Shown here in pieces: positions 26,554-36,723 of a stretch of DNA of 64,000 bases (position 1 is the stretch's first letter; each line of letters starts with the position of its first letter). The notes below the pieces were generated by a model, which had not been told where the DNA came from, ran no database searches, and saw nothing but the letters and a program-made list of their open reading frames with translations. The position numbers and the translations under genes were made by a program. The stretch lies in assembly GCA_944392785.1 (NCBI GenBank), contig CALXXW010000013.1:62001-126000 (forward strand). The letters run 5' to 3'. The DNA is from an uncultured Alphaproteobacteria bacterium. Its GTDB lineage: Bacteria > Pseudomonadota > Alphaproteobacteria > CAAHEQ01 > UBA3637.

Positions 26554-27399
26554 TTAATTTCTGCCATTTCTGAGAGGTGAGGGCATATACACTTCTCCTT
26601 TTGTTCTCTGAGTAATAAAAGCTTCAAATACCTCATGAGCCCGCACCATATTCGTCGCCAAAAGAGGGAGCATTGCCTGGGGTAGAGGACATGGGCAATT
26701 CTCTTTTTTCAAATAATCTTGGGTTATATCCCATCGCCACGGTAAAATCCGTTGTGTCGTCAAATTAACAACCTGCTCAAATGTCTTTCCTTGAATATCG
26801 TCATACTCGGGAAGAACACCAGGCAACATCGGTAGCTCCTTTTTCAACTGAGTATATTCCTTTAGGGTTCCTCCACACGCCATGAAAGCGCCCAAACCAG
26901 CAGCTATAGCATCAGTTTCAATGACACAGTCACGTACCAAATCGGTGCTTTTTTGTGCATCTGAAGTATAGCTTTTTTCTTCGGGCTTACTCTTATCGTC
27001 AAGAGTAGCAATCGGATTTTTTTGATATTGACAAACATGTTCCAATTCATGTGCCATCAAATACAGAAGAGAGGAAGGAGAATACTGAGAAATTTTATCG
27101 GGATCTAAAAAAATGCTCAGATTTTGAGAGTATTTATCCTTAAAACATTGAGCGATACGTTGACGATTATCCGATCGATTATCCTTACCCAAGTATATTC
27201 GCTCTAGAATACCACTGGCACCTTCTAAGGCTTTCTTGAATAAATCGGTATGAACATCTATGTTTTTTAGAGCATTTTGAGTCTTTTTCAACGTTTGAAT
27301 ATAAGGGCTTAAAGAAAACAATTTTGATCTCAATCCCGCACCGATTGAATTATTAGATCTAAATCCCGTGTCATAATTCCAGATTTCAATAAAAAACAT
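26554..27399 (-). CDS. Putative HExxH zinc metallopeptidase
   Basis: I do not recognise the family with confidence. The zinc motif is H117-E-L-E-H121 in LYLMAHELEHVCQ, and E161 in CVIETDAIAAG is placed to be a third ligand, as in gluzincin-like peptidases. There is no signal peptide or membrane segment, so a cytoplasmic role, or export by another system, is possible. The frame opens further upstream, but a promoter occupies that stretch and GGAGG lies just before the ATG at 27399, giving 281 residues. It is isolated, with AT-rich flanks on both sides. Confidence 0.78.
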   Translation of the reverse strand: MFFIEIWNYDTGFRSNNSIGAGLRSKLFSLSPYIQTLKKTQNALKNIDVHTDLFKKALEGASGILERIYLGKDNRSDNRQRIAQCFKDKYSQNLSIFLDPDKISQYSPSSLLYLMAHELEHVCQYQKNPIATLDDKSKPEEKSYTSDAQKSTDLVRDCVIETDAIAAGLGAFMACGGTLKEYTQLKKELPMLPGVLPEYDDIQGKTFEQVVNLTTQRILPWRWDITQDYLKKENCPCPLPQAMLPLLATNMVRAHEVFEAFITQRTKGEVYMPSPLRNGRN

Positions 27400-27430
27400 C
27401 AAAAGCCTCCTAGTTGCCTTTTTAAATGAA

Positions 27431-27459
27431 TTTATAAGCCATATACGCATATATGTCAA
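27431..27459 (-). promoter_or_regulatory. Promoter and probable operator of the metallopeptidase gene
   Basis: Minus strand TTGACA (27454-27459) and TATAAA (27431-27436) have 17-bp spacing. The spacer holds CATATATGCGTATATG, an almost symmetric site that could bind a dimeric regulator. Confidence 0.72.
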
Positions 27460-28350
27460 GAACGAGGAAGCCTTTAATCAAATAACAATTCTAGAGGTAT
27501 TTTAAGACATTTTAAGCGTCTTATTATTCACTTTTAACCGTCAGCTCGCTGAAAATCGATGTAATCCAAGGATGGAATAGGGTATCTTAGGCTTTAGAAG
27601 CATTTGATTTCTTGGCGAGATATCAAAAAGCAGAGTCCAGGAGAAGTCTTGTCTCTTAACATCGGTATATCCTGCAAGAATAATAAATGACCGTGAGCGA
27701 CGACAAGAGCATGAGAAAATTTTATTCACAAATTTATCCACATATTTGTTTTTGTCATTATTAACACATTGTTTTATATTCATTTTATTTGTGTTTTTCT
27801 TTTATCATGTTTGTCGCATAATTTATATTATGTATAGAAAGAAGAAAAAGTATAAGTATATAATAAATACAATCAGTTATATGAAATTATCCCCAAAATA
27901 GCCAAAGCTATCGAATGAAATATCTAAATCCTTTTGTAAGAACTTTTTTGCACAAGCTGGTGTATCAGTTTTAACTCTGTCAGAGCCAAATTATTTGAAA
28001 CACTCGGGGGCGTTTATCATGAGCACCTTTAAAAAGGCTTTCTTTATATAGCATTTTTACCGACTATCCCATATAAAACCAAGACTAAAGCGACATCATG
28101 ACGAAATTTTGAATGTTGAAATAAATCGGCTCTCCCGTTCCATTGATATCTTTTAACGGCATTTTTATCAAAAATTTCACCCGATTGATAACTTGTTTGA
28201 ACCTTCCCTCCGGCCTAAGCAAACAAAAAATTTCAGACAACTTATTAAAATTCTGGAAAAGTATATCATTCTCGGATCTTTTGCCAAGACCGTTCTCTCA
28301 GGCATACACCTTAAAATGAAATCACTGGCTGATTTAAGGAAACGAAACTT
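27460..28350. other. AT-rich intergenic stretch, probably with a decayed gene
   Basis: About 890 bp without a convincing gene. A hairpin-forming repeat TAAGAC/GTCTTA lies at 27503-27523. The 80-codon minus frame at 27541-27783 has no ribosome site and odd composition. From about 28040 to 28354 the plus strand reads as protein-like text broken by stops (for example DEILNVEINRLSRSIDIF, stop, then about 63 open codons ending at 28354). The minus strand over 28050-28170 is also open. This looks like an eroded gene or insertion-element remnant, but I cannot name it. Confidence 0.45.
27722..27742 (+). other. Pair of DnaA-box matches
   Basis: TTATTCACA (27722-27730) and TTATCCACA (27734-27742) both match TTATNCACA exactly, 3 nt apart on the same strand. 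A one-mismatch copy, TTATCCCCA, lies at 27887-27895, and the surrounding 180 bp are very AT-rich. The context (no dnaA, dnaN, hemE or parAB) does not establish an origin. Confidence 0.4.
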
Positions 28351-29160
28351 TTAACCTTTATATTGAAAAACTAAAACACGGACAATATGTCCCATATCTC
28401 GGTATGAGGTTATGAAATCCCATCCGGCGGATTTCATCATCTCTATTACTTCGGTTTCCTGATCCTTTCCGATTTCAAGATAAATGCGACTGTTTCTGTG
28501 AGTATTACATGATAGTTGATGAGCCAAAATGCGATAGAATAAAAGACCATCCTGCCCCCCATCCAGAGCCATCATCGGTTCATATTCTCGCACCTCTTTT
28601 GAAAGTGTGTCAATATCGGCCGTTGGAATATAAGGTGGATTTGAAACAATAATATCAAATCTACCCATATCCCCATACCAATCCGGTTTTTGCATATCTT
28701 GACAAGTGAAAGACGCTCGTTCGGATAGGCCTAATAATTGTGTGTTTTTAATGGCAATATCAATAGCTTTCTGGGATTTATCAACCCCTATTCCAATCGC
28801 TGATGGATACTCGGATAATAAAGCTAACAAAAGACACCCGCTCCCTGTCCCTATATCTAAAATCCGTAAGGGCGCTGTCTTGTCTTTCCATTCGGATAAA
28901 ACGGCTTCAACAAGCGTTTCAGAATCTGGACGCGGATCTAATACATCCTGAGATACCAATAATTCCAGTGTCCAAAATCCCTTTCGCCCCAAAATTTTAG
29001 AAACAGGCTCATGGGCATTGCGTCTGATGATAAAAGCCTCTTCTTGATACTCATCAGCATTGGGACAGGCCTTATAAAAATAGTAGGCATCTAAGATGGG
29101 TGTCTCCGAATATATTAATTTTTGCGCCAAAAAGCGCACTTTATCCTGTATATCGTTCAT
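28351..29160 (-). CDS. prmC: Release factor glutamine methyltransferase PrmC
   Basis: PrmC methylates the glutamine of the GGQ motif in release factors. The SAM site is LDIGTGSGCLLLALL and the catalytic motif is SNPPYIP. The N-terminal helical domain is present. The frame opens earlier (29202), but the ATG at 29160 is one base after the prfA TGA (TGAAATG), giving 269 residues. Coupling with its substrate gene prfA is the usual arrangement. Confidence 0.94.
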   Translation of the reverse strand: MNDIQDKVRFLAQKLIYSETPILDAYYFYKACPNADEYQEEAFIIRRNAHEPVSKILGRKGFWTLELLVSQDVLDPRPDSETLVEAVLSEWKDKTAPLRILDIGTGSGCLLLALLSEYPSAIGIGVDKSQKAIDIAIKNTQLLGLSERASFTCQDMQKPDWYGDMGRFDIIVSNPPYIPTADIDTLSKEVREYEPMMALDGGQDGLLFYRILAHQLSCNTHRNSRIYLEIGKDQETEVIEMMKSAGWDFITSYRDMGHIVRVLVFQYKG

Positions 29161-29161
29161 T

Positions 29162-30229
29162 TCAAGAAACTTCAGCCAAACGAGCCATTTGATCCTCAGC
29201 AATCAAAGCCTCTATAAAATCATCCAAGTTCCCTTCCATAAATTCACCCAATTGATAACTTGTCTTATTGATACGATGATCTGTGACACGCCCTTGCGGA
29301 AAATTATAAGTACGGATCCGCTCGGAGCGATCTCCGGAACCGACCTGACTTTTTCTGTCGGCAGAGCGCTCCTTATCCAAAGCCTGGCGTTGCATATCAT
29401 ATAAAGCTGTTCGCAAGCGCATAAGAGCCTTTTCCTTATTTTTAAACTGAGAGCGCTCTTCTTGACATTCAACAGCTATTCCCGTCGGTTTATGCACAAT
29501 CCGAATGGCAGAGTCAGTCTTATTAACATGTTGGCCACCTGCTCCGGAAGCACGACATGTCGTAATTTCCAAATCTGCCTCATTTAATTTAACATCAACC
29601 TCTTGGGCCTCCGGCAAAACAGCAACGGTTGCCGCAGAGGTATGTACACGTCCTCCGGATTCTGTTTCCGGCACACGCTGTACACGATGAACCCCGGATT
29701 CAAATTTGAGCCGTGCGAATACAGCATTGCCCGAAATTTGCGCAACAGCCTCCTTATAGCCACCCAAGCCCGTATCATTCAATGAAAGCACTTCGAATTT
29801 CCAGTGATGCAAAGCAGCGTAACGTTCATACATCCGAAATAGCTCTGCTGCGAACAAAGCAGCCTCTTCACCACCCGTTCCGGCTCTAATTTCCAGAATA
29901 ACGTTGCGATCATCCGCTTCGTCCTTTGGAAGCAATAAAATTTGTATTTGATGCTCCAATTGCGGCAAGCGTTCTTTAAGTTGGTAGAATTCTTCTTCGG
30001 CCATCGCCCTCATTTCACTGTCCAAGCCGGTATCAGCAAGCATTGTTTCCATTTCAGAAAGCTCTGAGCGCGATTTAATATATTCTTTTCCTACTTTAAC
30101 AATTTCATCTAATCCATTTAATTCCTTGGATAATTTCACAAATTCCTCTCCGGAAATTCCCTCAGACAACAAAGCTGTCAATTCTTCATGTCGAGCCATC
30201 AATGGAAGTAATTTTTGTTCAAAATTCAT
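29162..30229 (-). CDS. prfA: Peptide chain release factor 1
   Basis: RF1 ends translation at UAA and UAG. The GGQ motif is in [15 protein letters not shown], and the stop-recognition tripeptide lies in [13 protein letters not shown] (PxT type, hence RF1 and not RF2). It is full length at 355 residues with an AAGGAAG ribosome site. Gene order is rodZ-prfA-prmC with gaps of 9 and 1 nt. Confidence 0.96.
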   Translation of the reverse strand: MNFEQKLLPLMARHEELTALLSEGISGEEFVKLSKELNGLDEIVKVGKEYIKSRSELSEMETMLADTGLDSEMRAMAEEEFYQLKERLPQLEHQIQILLLPKDEADDRNVILEIRAGTGGEEAALFAAELFRMYERYAALHHWKFEVLSLNDTGLGGYKEAVAQISGNAVFARLKFESGVHRVQRVPETESGGRVHTSAATVAVLPEAQEVDVKLNEADLEITTCRASGAGGQHVNKTDSAIRIVHKPTGIAVECQEERSQFKNKEKALMRLRTALYDMQRQALDKERSADRKSQVGSGDRSERIRTYNFPQGRVTDHRINKTSYQLGEFMEGNLDDFIEALIAEDQMARLAEVS

Positions 30230-30238
30230 ATATCTTCC

Positions 30239-31174
30239 TTATTTTTCAGCCGAATTTAACAACTCATTGACATCTAATGATACATGGGATTTAACCTCTC
30301 CTCGAGCCCCCATAGAGCGGATTTCAGCCCCATCAATATAAAGGGTGAGAGCTCCCGCATTAGCCATCCGCAACCGCAAAGCAGAGGATTCTGCCGGGGG
30401 ATTATAGATGTCTCCTTTTCTCAATATCTTATTGAAGACAACTTTTTCCTGTTTATCTGTCACCTCAATCCAAACATCCGCCGTTGCCAGAAATGACAAA
30501 CGTGCGGGTGTTTTCAGTCCATAAACCTCTCCTGACGGTTGTTCCACGACAGTTGTCGACTCTGCTTGAAGCAGAGCCTGTTCTTGAAGCGTTGGTAATT
30601 CTTCCGAAGGTTGAGCATCCGAAATCGGTTCAGTCGCAACCGGTTCTTCAAGTACCTCAACCTGACTCTCCGGATCAGTCATGATAAAGGGAGAGTCAAA
30701 TTCGGATCCGATATTACCGGCGACATACCAACCGCCGGCTACAATAATAAACAGAACCGTCATTTTAAGAGCTGTTTTCCAAGAAGGCATCATTTTTTTA
30801 TGTTCAACAACCGGCATTTCCAAAGGTTCTGATTTGATATATGCGCTTTCCTTGTGGAACATCTCAATCATCTCAGAGGGGTTTAAGCCCAAAAAGGTAG
30901 CATAAGTCCTTAGGAACCCAAGACCATAGGCCAATGCCGGAAAGGCATAATAATGTCCCTTTTCCAAGGCATTCAAGTAAACGGCCTTAATACAGAGCTT
31001 TTTAGAAACCGATTCCAAAGTCATTTTTTTACGTTCACGAGCCTGCGACAATATCTCCCCTAATGTTTTGGGCTCAGACTTGTCATCTGTTTTATTTTTT
31101 TGTATCTCGCGTTGAGACAATGTTTCTAAATCTAAATGAACTAACGTTTCTTCTTTTTGTTTTCTTCTTGGCAT
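30239..31174 (-). CDS. rodZ: RodZ-like cytoskeletal protein with helix-turn-helix
   Basis: RodZ links MreB to the elongation machinery. An N-terminal HTH domain (LGEILSQARERKKMTLESVSKKL...), one membrane helix (TVLFIIVAGGWYVAG), a Pro/Glu-rich linker and a C-terminal periplasmic domain (LSFLATADVWIEVTDKQ..., typical DUF4115) are all visible. The frame opens at 31213, but AAAGG lies 7 nt before the ATG at 31174 (311 aa). It is upstream of prfA, away from the mre operon at 54-57 kb. Confidence 0.88.
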   Translation of the reverse strand: MPRRKQKEETLVHLDLETLSQREIQKNKTDDKSEPKTLGEILSQARERKKMTLESVSKKLCIKAVYLNALEKGHYYAFPALAYGLGFLRTYATFLGLNPSEMIEMFHKESAYIKSEPLEMPVVEHKKMMPSWKTALKMTVLFIIVAGGWYVAGNIGSEFDSPFIMTDPESQVEVLEEPVATEPISDAQPSEELPTLQEQALLQAESTTVVEQPSGEVYGLKTPARLSFLATADVWIEVTDKQEKVVFNKILRKGDIYNPPAESSALRLRMANAGALTLYIDGAEIRSMGARGEVKSHVSLDVNELLNSAEK

Positions 31175-31237
31175 TCTTTTACCTTTCACTTTTTCATTTT
31201 GCATATCATACAACTTCTTTTTTTAAAAGTCCAGTCT

Positions 31238-31924
31238 CTATTTTGCATACATAGCAAATAAAACATAAATAGCCGACATCCCCAAAGCGGGTCCAAAAGC
31301 GCCGTGTTTTTTCTGTCGGATAACGGCGCTTAACGCAAACAGCATGAACGAAAATACTAGGACGAAATTAAGGCCGGGAGCACCCAACCACGCTCCCAGT
31401 GCCACGACCATTTTAACGTCACCGGCACCAAATTCAACACGGCAAAACAGACCCATTAGAAAAACGGAAAGCACCGTCACGGTATACCCAAAAATCACTC
31501 CGAATAAGGCATAATCGATGGGTAAAAGATTACCAAAAACAGCCGCTGATACACCTATCATAAATAAAGGTATTGTGAAAAAATCAGGCAACAAGTAGTA
31601 TTGATAGTCCACCACAATACACATTAAAATGATATAAATGAATGCATCACACCACCAGCTGGCCGTTCCACCAATGTAGATAGAGGAGAGCATAAACAGA
31701 ATGGAAGTTCCTCCTCCCCAGGCCAGAGAATAAAGCAATAATTTCAACCAACGACGTCGCAACAAACGGGTGCGCGCGACATCTTCAACGTTTGGGAAGT
31801 GAGGATAATGCCATAATCGCACCAAGACCATTCCGGGATCTGCCGGCAAAACCTTACCAAAGCGGCTGGCAATCGCAGGAATAAAAAGCCCTAAAAAAAA
31901 GCCGAATAGTGCTATAAAAATCAT
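31238..31924 (-). CDS. Prepilin peptidase (A24 family), short form
   Basis: A polytopic membrane aspartyl protease that would cleave prepilin leaders. The two catalytic aspartates are in VDYQYYLLPD and in the GxGD motif EFGAGDVKM. The N-terminal cytoplasmic region lacks the cysteine-bearing methyltransferase domain of full PilD enzymes, so it may only cleave and not methylate. About seven hydrophobic segments fit 228 residues. No pilus genes are in the window. Confidence 0.85.
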   Translation of the reverse strand: MIFIALFGFFLGLFIPAIASRFGKVLPADPGMVLVRLWHYPHFPNVEDVARTRLLRRRWLKLLLYSLAWGGGTSILFMLSSIYIGGTASWWCDAFIYIILMCIVVDYQYYLLPDFFTIPLFMIGVSAAVFGNLLPIDYALFGVIFGYTVTVLSVFLMGLFCRVEFGAGDVKMVVALGAWLGAPGLNFVLVFSFMLFALSAVIRQKKHGAFGPALGMSAIYVLFAMYAK

Positions 31925-32048
31925 CTGTCAACACCCTATCAAAAACTACTTATAAATAAAAAACACATAATAAGCAAGATTTTTCTTTTATTTTTTACAG
32001 GAAAACGCTATACTACGGCTGTTCAATTTTATTGTTAAGGAGTTTTTA

Positions 32049-32507
32049 ATGATTCGTGAATCTATCAAAACAGCACTGGTCAGTGCCATGAAAGCTAAGG
32101 AAGAAAAAACAGTTGCGACGTTGCGCTTAATCAATGCTGCCATTAAGGATAAAGATATCGAAGCACGGTCAAAGGGCATCATGGACGGCATTGATGACGG
32201 CGCGGTCATGAGTCTTTTACAAACCATGATTAAACAACGTCGTGAAAGTATAGAGATGTATACAAAAGGCGGTCGTCTTGATTTAGCCGATGCCGAACAA
32301 AATGAAATCAACATTATCCAGTCATTTTTACCGCAACAAATGTCTGAGGCAGAGGTATTAGAGGCTATTCGCTCACTTGTAGCCGAGACCGGAGCTTCTT
32401 CCATAAAAGATATGGGGAAATTGATGGGTCTGGTCAAAAGCAAATACGCCGGACGCATGGATATGGGAAAGGCTTCAGGAGTCATCAAGCCGGTTTTAGG
32501 GGCCTAA
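32049..32507 (+). CDS. GatB/YqeY domain protein
   Basis: The 152-residue helical protein matches the YqeY family (IKTALVSAMKAKEEKTVATLRLINAAIKD; FLPQQMSEAEVLEAI; MGKLMGLVKSKYAGRMDMG), related to the tRNA-binding tail of GatB. Function is uncertain. AAGGAG lies before the ATG. It stands directly before dnaG and rpoD, the place rpsU or yqeY occupies in many macromolecular-synthesis operons. Confidence 0.9.
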   Translation: MIRESIKTALVSAMKAKEEKTVATLRLINAAIKDKDIEARSKGIMDGIDDGAVMSLLQTMIKQRRESIEMYTKGGRLDLADAEQNEINIIQSFLPQQMSEAEVLEAIRSLVAETGASSIKDMGKLMGLVKSKYAGRMDMGKASGVIKPVLGA

Positions 32508-32518
32508 AAAACGCTATC

Positions 32519-34264
32519 ATGCCTTTCATTACACCATCTTTTTTAGACCTTCTGCGGGATAAAATCGCTGTGTCCGATATTGTCGGGCGCCGGGTGCGTT
32601 TGATAAAAAAAGGTGATGAATTTTTAGGGTTATGTCCTTTTCATCATGAAAAAACCCCCTCTTTTACCATCAATGATAGCAAGGGATTTTATCATTGCTT
32701 TGGTTGTGGAGCCCATGGGGATATTGTCCGCTATTTGATGGAGGCCGAAAAAATGCCTTTTAGGGAGGCGGTTGAGTATTTAGCTCATAGGGCGGGCATC
32801 CCCATGCCCAAATCTTCGGCCGAAGAAGTTCACTTACAAGAAAGACGCAATAACCTAACGACCATTATGGAGGAAGCATGTCACTTTTTTCATATGAATC
32901 TTTTTGGGGATATCGGTGCCTCTGCCCGAGCTTATTTAATCAAACGCGGGATTACAAGCACGGTTGCCCGTCAATTTCGGTTGGGATATGCTCCGTCCGG
33001 TTCGGCACTGACGGCCCACTTGGAGGCTAAAGGCTTTAACTTGAAGCAGTGCCAAGCTTTAGGATTGATTGCTGAGGGTCGAGACGGTCGTGGTTTTCAT
33101 GATTATTTTTATGATCGTGTCATGTTTCCGATTTTGGATCGTCGAAAAAAGGTTATTGGTTTCGGCGGACGTATGATGGCAAAGGGTGAACCGAAATATC
33201 TGAACTCCCCCGAAACTGAGCTATTTCACAAAGGGGATACTCTTTATGCACTGCCACATGCTCTGGAAACGATGCGCAAGACAAATAATACCATTTTGGT
33301 CGAGGGCTATATGGATGTTATTGCCTTACATTCGGCCGGATTTACCAACGCCGTTGCTCCGCTTGGAACGGCTTTAACCGAAGCGCAAATCAAGATATTA
33401 TGGCAATCAACGGACGAACCGATTATTTGTTTTGACGGAGATGCTGCCGGACAAAAGGCCTCCTATCGCGCACTTCATCGCGCTTTACCACATTTAACAC
33501 CCGGAAAATCGCTGCGATTTGTCTTTTTACCCTCTCCTTTTGATCCGGACGATATGATTCGTAAAAAATCACCCGAGGCTTTTCGTCAAGCTTTGGCTGA
33601 GTCACAATCCTTCATAACGACTCTCTGGCAATACTTGCTCTCGGAGCATCAAATTGATACACCCGAGCGCTTGGCAAAATTGGAAGAGGATGCTCTTCAT
33701 CTTGTCAACAGCATTCAGAATACCATCACTCGTTCCTATTATACGAAAGAAATTAAGGATCGTTTGTGGCACCTGACGCATCAAGCTTCTAAACGCCGCA
33801 AGACAACGACCAAAGTATTACCGGTTCATTCTCCGACACCCGGACTTTTGGATGCGAAAACAATCCTTGCCTATTTTGTTTCATACCCGGAAGTCGCCTC
33901 CTCTTTTTTAGAAGATATTGACAAGATGTTTATCCCGGAAAGGGAGCTGGCTGATTTACGACAAAAGATATCTTCATTATTACTTAAAAAACCAGAAATA
34001 ACATCTTCAGAATTAAAAATTTTATTAGAAGATAAAGATATTTTACTTCTTAAAAATGAATTGGCTATACTCGAAAAATCTTCTCGGACATTAAGGGACG
34101 TGCAGCATGAGTTGGCAGAGTTGCTTGAAGCGACTCGTGTCCAAACAATTCAAGCAGAAATATCCTCTCTGACACAAGAATATCTGACAACGGGCAATTC
34201 GGAAATTTGGGAAAGAATTCTAACCCTCAAAAAAGAAATTGAAAAACGCTCGGAAAGTGAATAA
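32519..34264 (+). CDS. dnaG: DNA primase
   Basis: DnaG makes RNA primers for replication. The N-terminal zinc finger (CPFHHEKTPSF...HCFGCGAHGD), the TOPRIM core (LVEGYMDVIALHSAG, ICFDGDAAGQKA, PFDPDDMIR) and a C-terminal helicase-binding region are present. 581 residues is slightly short but complete. It starts 11 nt after yqeY. Confidence 0.96.
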   Translation: MPFITPSFLDLLRDKIAVSDIVGRRVRLIKKGDEFLGLCPFHHEKTPSFTINDSKGFYHCFGCGAHGDIVRYLMEAEKMPFREAVEYLAHRAGIPMPKSSAEEVHLQERRNNLTTIMEEACHFFHMNLFGDIGASARAYLIKRGITSTVARQFRLGYAPSGSALTAHLEAKGFNLKQCQALGLIAEGRDGRGFHDYFYDRVMFPILDRRKKVIGFGGRMMAKGEPKYLNSPETELFHKGDTLYALPHALETMRKTNNTILVEGYMDVIALHSAGFTNAVAPLGTALTEAQIKILWQSTDEPIICFDGDAAGQKASYRALHRALPHLTPGKSLRFVFLPSPFDPDDMIRKKSPEAFRQALAESQSFITTLWQYLLSEHQIDTPERLAKLEEDALHLVNSIQNTITRSYYTKEIKDRLWHLTHQASKRRKTTTKVLPVHSPTPGLLDAKTILAYFVSYPEVASSFLEDIDKMFIPERELADLRQKISSLLLKKPEITSSELKILLEDKDILLLKNELAILEKSSRTLRDVQHELAELLEATRVQTIQAEISSLTQEYLTTGNSEIWERILTLKKEIEKRSESE

Positions 34265-34269
34265 ATTCA

Positions 34270-34297
34270 TTGACATTCCTATAAAAATATATATAAT
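34270..34297 (+). promoter_or_regulatory. Consensus promoter of rpoD
   Basis: Perfect TTGACA (34270-34275) and perfect TATAAT (34292-34297) are 16 bp apart. It gives rpoD transcription independent of dnaG. Confidence 0.85.
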
Positions 34298-34341
34298 ACT
34301 GTCAGTTTCTTCTTTTGGAATCCACGAAAGCGAGCCGTAAT

Positions 34342-36372
34342 ATGAATGCAATGATATTAGATGATGAATCCTCTCTGCGCCCTTTTAATACAGAAACACC
34401 TGACACACGGGCGATGATGAAGGCTTTAATTGAAGAAGGCAAAGAACGCAGTTTTATCACTCTTGAAAAGCTCAAAAAATGCTTGCCCGCCGAATCTCGC
34501 AGCGAAGATGCTTTAGAGGCCATCATATCCTCTCTGGTTGACATGGGGATCAATGTTGTGGACAGTAATGAAGATATTACCGATTTGACAGAACCTCCAG
34601 CCTTGTCATCGGAACCAGAAACACCTGAGGTTGATACCGCCAGTCGCATTAATGATCCAGTTCGGTTATATTTGCGAGAAATGGGAGCGGTTGAACTGCT
34701 TTCTCGTGAGGGAGAAATCGCTATTGCCAAACGTATTACAGCCGGATTAGACGTGATGATGAGCGGTCTTTCAGAAAGTGCTTTAACAATGAAAGCTATC
34801 TCTGATTGGAATGAACAGCTGACAAACGGAACCATGCTGTTGCGTGATATCATTGATCTGGAAACAACGTTTGAGGCTACACCGAATAAAGATCAAATGG
34901 AAAAAGCCGAAAAAATCCGGAAAGAAGCGGATGCCGAGCTGACGAAATTGGAAAAACAAGAAGAACAAAAAACGGCGAAAGCGACCAAAGAAACCAAAAC
35001 AAACGATGATCATTCGGAAAAAGATGATCTCTTCTCTTTATTGGATGAAGATGAAGAAACACCCCCTGCTCCGGAAGAAGAGGAAGATGAGGATGATAAT
35101 GCTTTGTCCATTGGGCAAATGGAGGAAAATTTATTACCTCAAATCATTGATTCTTTTAACAAGATTGAAGAGGTTTATCAAAAATTCAAAAAAGTTCAAC
35201 AAGAGCGGATGGATAGCATTCTCAAAAATAAACCCGTGGCTCCTGCTGTCGAAAGAAAGTTTTTGCTTTTAAAGAATGATTTAACAAATCGCCTGAAAGA
35301 AATTCATCTTAATCCGTTGCGAATTGAACAACTGATTAATCAAATAAACGACGTTAATCAACGCTTGATGATGTTGGAGGGAAAACTTTTACGGTTGGCG
35401 ACATCATCTAAAATTGACCGCGAAGAGTTCTTGGCTTTTTACCAAAACAGTGAAATGGACACGAAATGGCTTGCCAAAGCTAAAAAACGTCCGGAAAAGG
35501 CCTGGAAGACTTTTGTTGAACGCTATGGACATGAAGTCCAGGATATACGGACGGCGATTATGGGCGTTGCCGAGGAAACAAAGATGCCTATTTCTGAGTA
35601 CAGAAAATTGGTATCGACCGTCAAAAAGGGGCGCCAAGAAACAAACAAAGCCAAGCAAGAAATGATAGAGGCCAATCTGCGTCTTGTGATTTCTATATCT
35701 AAAAAATATACGAATCGTGGTTTACAATTCCTTGACTTAATTCAAGAAGGAAATATCGGTTTGATGAAGGCAGTCGATAAATTCGAATACCAACGAGGAT
35801 ATAAGTTTTCAACATATGCTACGTGGTGGATTCGTCAATCTATTACACGTGCCATCGCAGATCAAGCCCGCACCATCCGTATTCCTGTTCATATGATTGA
35901 GACCATTAACAAAATGTTGCGCACCAGTCGACAAATGATGCTGGAAACGGGACACGAACCAACGCCGGAAGAATTGGCGCCCCGCATCAATATGTCGGTT
36001 GAGAAAATTAAAAAAGTTCTGAAAATTGCAAAAGAACCTATCTCCCTAGAGACCCCCGTCGGAGATGAAGAAGACAGTCATTTGGGTGATTTTATTGAGG
36101 ATAAAAATACTCTACAGCCTTTGGAAGCGGCCATTCAAACTAATTTACGCCAATCTTGTACGGCTGTTTTATCTACTCTTTCTCCACGAGAAGAACGTGT
36201 TCTTCGCATGCGTTTCGGTATCGGTATGAATACAGATCATACCCTGGAAGAGGTCGGTTTACAATTTGCCGTCACCCGTGAGCGCATTCGTCAAATTGAG
36301 GCAAAGGCTCTTCGAAAATTAAAGCATCCCAGTCGCTCTCGTAAGCTGCGGAGTTTCTTAGAAGAAAGCTAA
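34342..36372 (+). CDS. rpoD: RNA polymerase primary sigma factor RpoD
   Basis: Housekeeping sigma70. Region 1.1 (about 15-80), a long acidic and lysine-rich non-conserved insert with a run of Glu/Asp, region 2 ([36 protein letters not shown]), region 3 and region 4 with the [28 protein letters not shown] are all present. A TTG in frame at 34315 is less likely than the ATG at 34342 (676 aa). Confidence 0.96.
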   Translation: MNAMILDDESSLRPFNTETPDTRAMMKALIEEGKERSFITLEKLKKCLPAESRSEDALEAIISSLVDMGINVVDSNEDITDLTEPPALSSEPETPEVDTASRINDPVRLYLREMGAVELLSREGEIAIAKRITAGLDVMMSGLSESALTMKAISDWNEQLTNGTMLLRDIIDLETTFEATPNKDQMEKAEKIRKEADAELTKLEKQEEQKTAKATKETKTNDDHSEKDDLFSLLDEDEETPPAPEEEEDEDDNALSIGQMEENLLPQIIDSFNKIEEVYQKFKKVQQERMDSILKNKPVAPAVERKFLLLKNDLTNRLKEIHLNPLRIEQLINQINDVNQRLMMLEGKLLRLATSSKIDREEFLAFYQNSEMDTKWLAKAKKRPEKAWKTFVERYGHEVQDIRTAIMGVAEETKMPISEYRKLVSTVKKGRQETNKAKQEMIEANLRLVISISKKYTNRGLQFLDLIQEGNIGLMKAVDKFEYQRGYKFSTYATWWIRQSITRAIADQARTIRIPVHMIETINKMLRTSRQMMLETGHEPTPEELAPRINMSVEKIKKVLKIAKEPISLETPVGDEEDSHLGDFIEDKNTLQPLEAAIQTNLRQSCTAVLSTLSPREERVLRMRFGIGMNTDHTLEEVGLQFAVTRERIRQIEAKALRKLKHPSRSRKLRSFLEES

Positions 36373-36723
36373 CTTATCCTACTTAAGGAAAAAATGGTCA
36401 TATAATACCCCTACCCGTCTTTTTTGAAGGACAGTGTATTTATCCTGATATGGACTTCAATTTCATATTTCTGATATGAGGTTAATATGCGATAGATGAT
36501 ATATCATACTGGCAACGCTCTGCTGAATGCTTGCTCAACCAGTGATGACATATAAACAAAAACCTCTTGTTTACAATCCCAAAAACAATAATAAATGATC
36601 TCCCATAAAAAAAGGAGGAGAATATCATTAAAAAATCCCTTCCCGGGGGGAGGCCTCTCTCCAGATCCAAGATCAAAGCGCCTCCAAAAGAGGCGCTTTA
36701 ACAGTTTGTGCGACATGAAGTTT
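36373..36723. other. Intergenic stretch between rpoD and serS
   Basis: Apart from the 10-bp inverted repeat at its right end, I see no gene. A short direct repeat CTGATATG occurs twice near 36450-36480. The minus frames of 64 and 95 codons here have unlikely composition. Confidence 0.5.
36675..36699 (-). terminator. Stem-loop after serS, probable terminator
   Basis: AAAGCGCCTC and GAGGCGCTTT form a perfect 10-bp stem with a 5-nt loop. It lies 25 nt after the serS stop; the T-run (TTTGAT on the minus strand) is weak. It may also stop transcription from rpoD. Confidence 0.65.

Noticed and set aside
26554-27399. ImmA/IrrE-type peptidase partnering the XRE regulator
   Set aside because: The HELEH context does not match the ImmA family and the two genes are 14 kb apart; only the promoter palindromes are loosely similar.
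27722-27742. Chromosomal replication origin
   Set aside because: Only two perfect DnaA boxes, no dnaA, dnaN, hemE or par genes nearby, and no change in main gene direction around the site.
31988-32488. 166-codon minus-strand frame over yqeY
   Set aside because: Antisense to a clear YqeY gene; no ribosome site.
34302-34853. 183-codon minus-strand frame over the start of rpoD
   Set aside because: Antisense to rpoD region 1; its serine-rich sequence is the mirror of acidic and leucine codons in rpoD.
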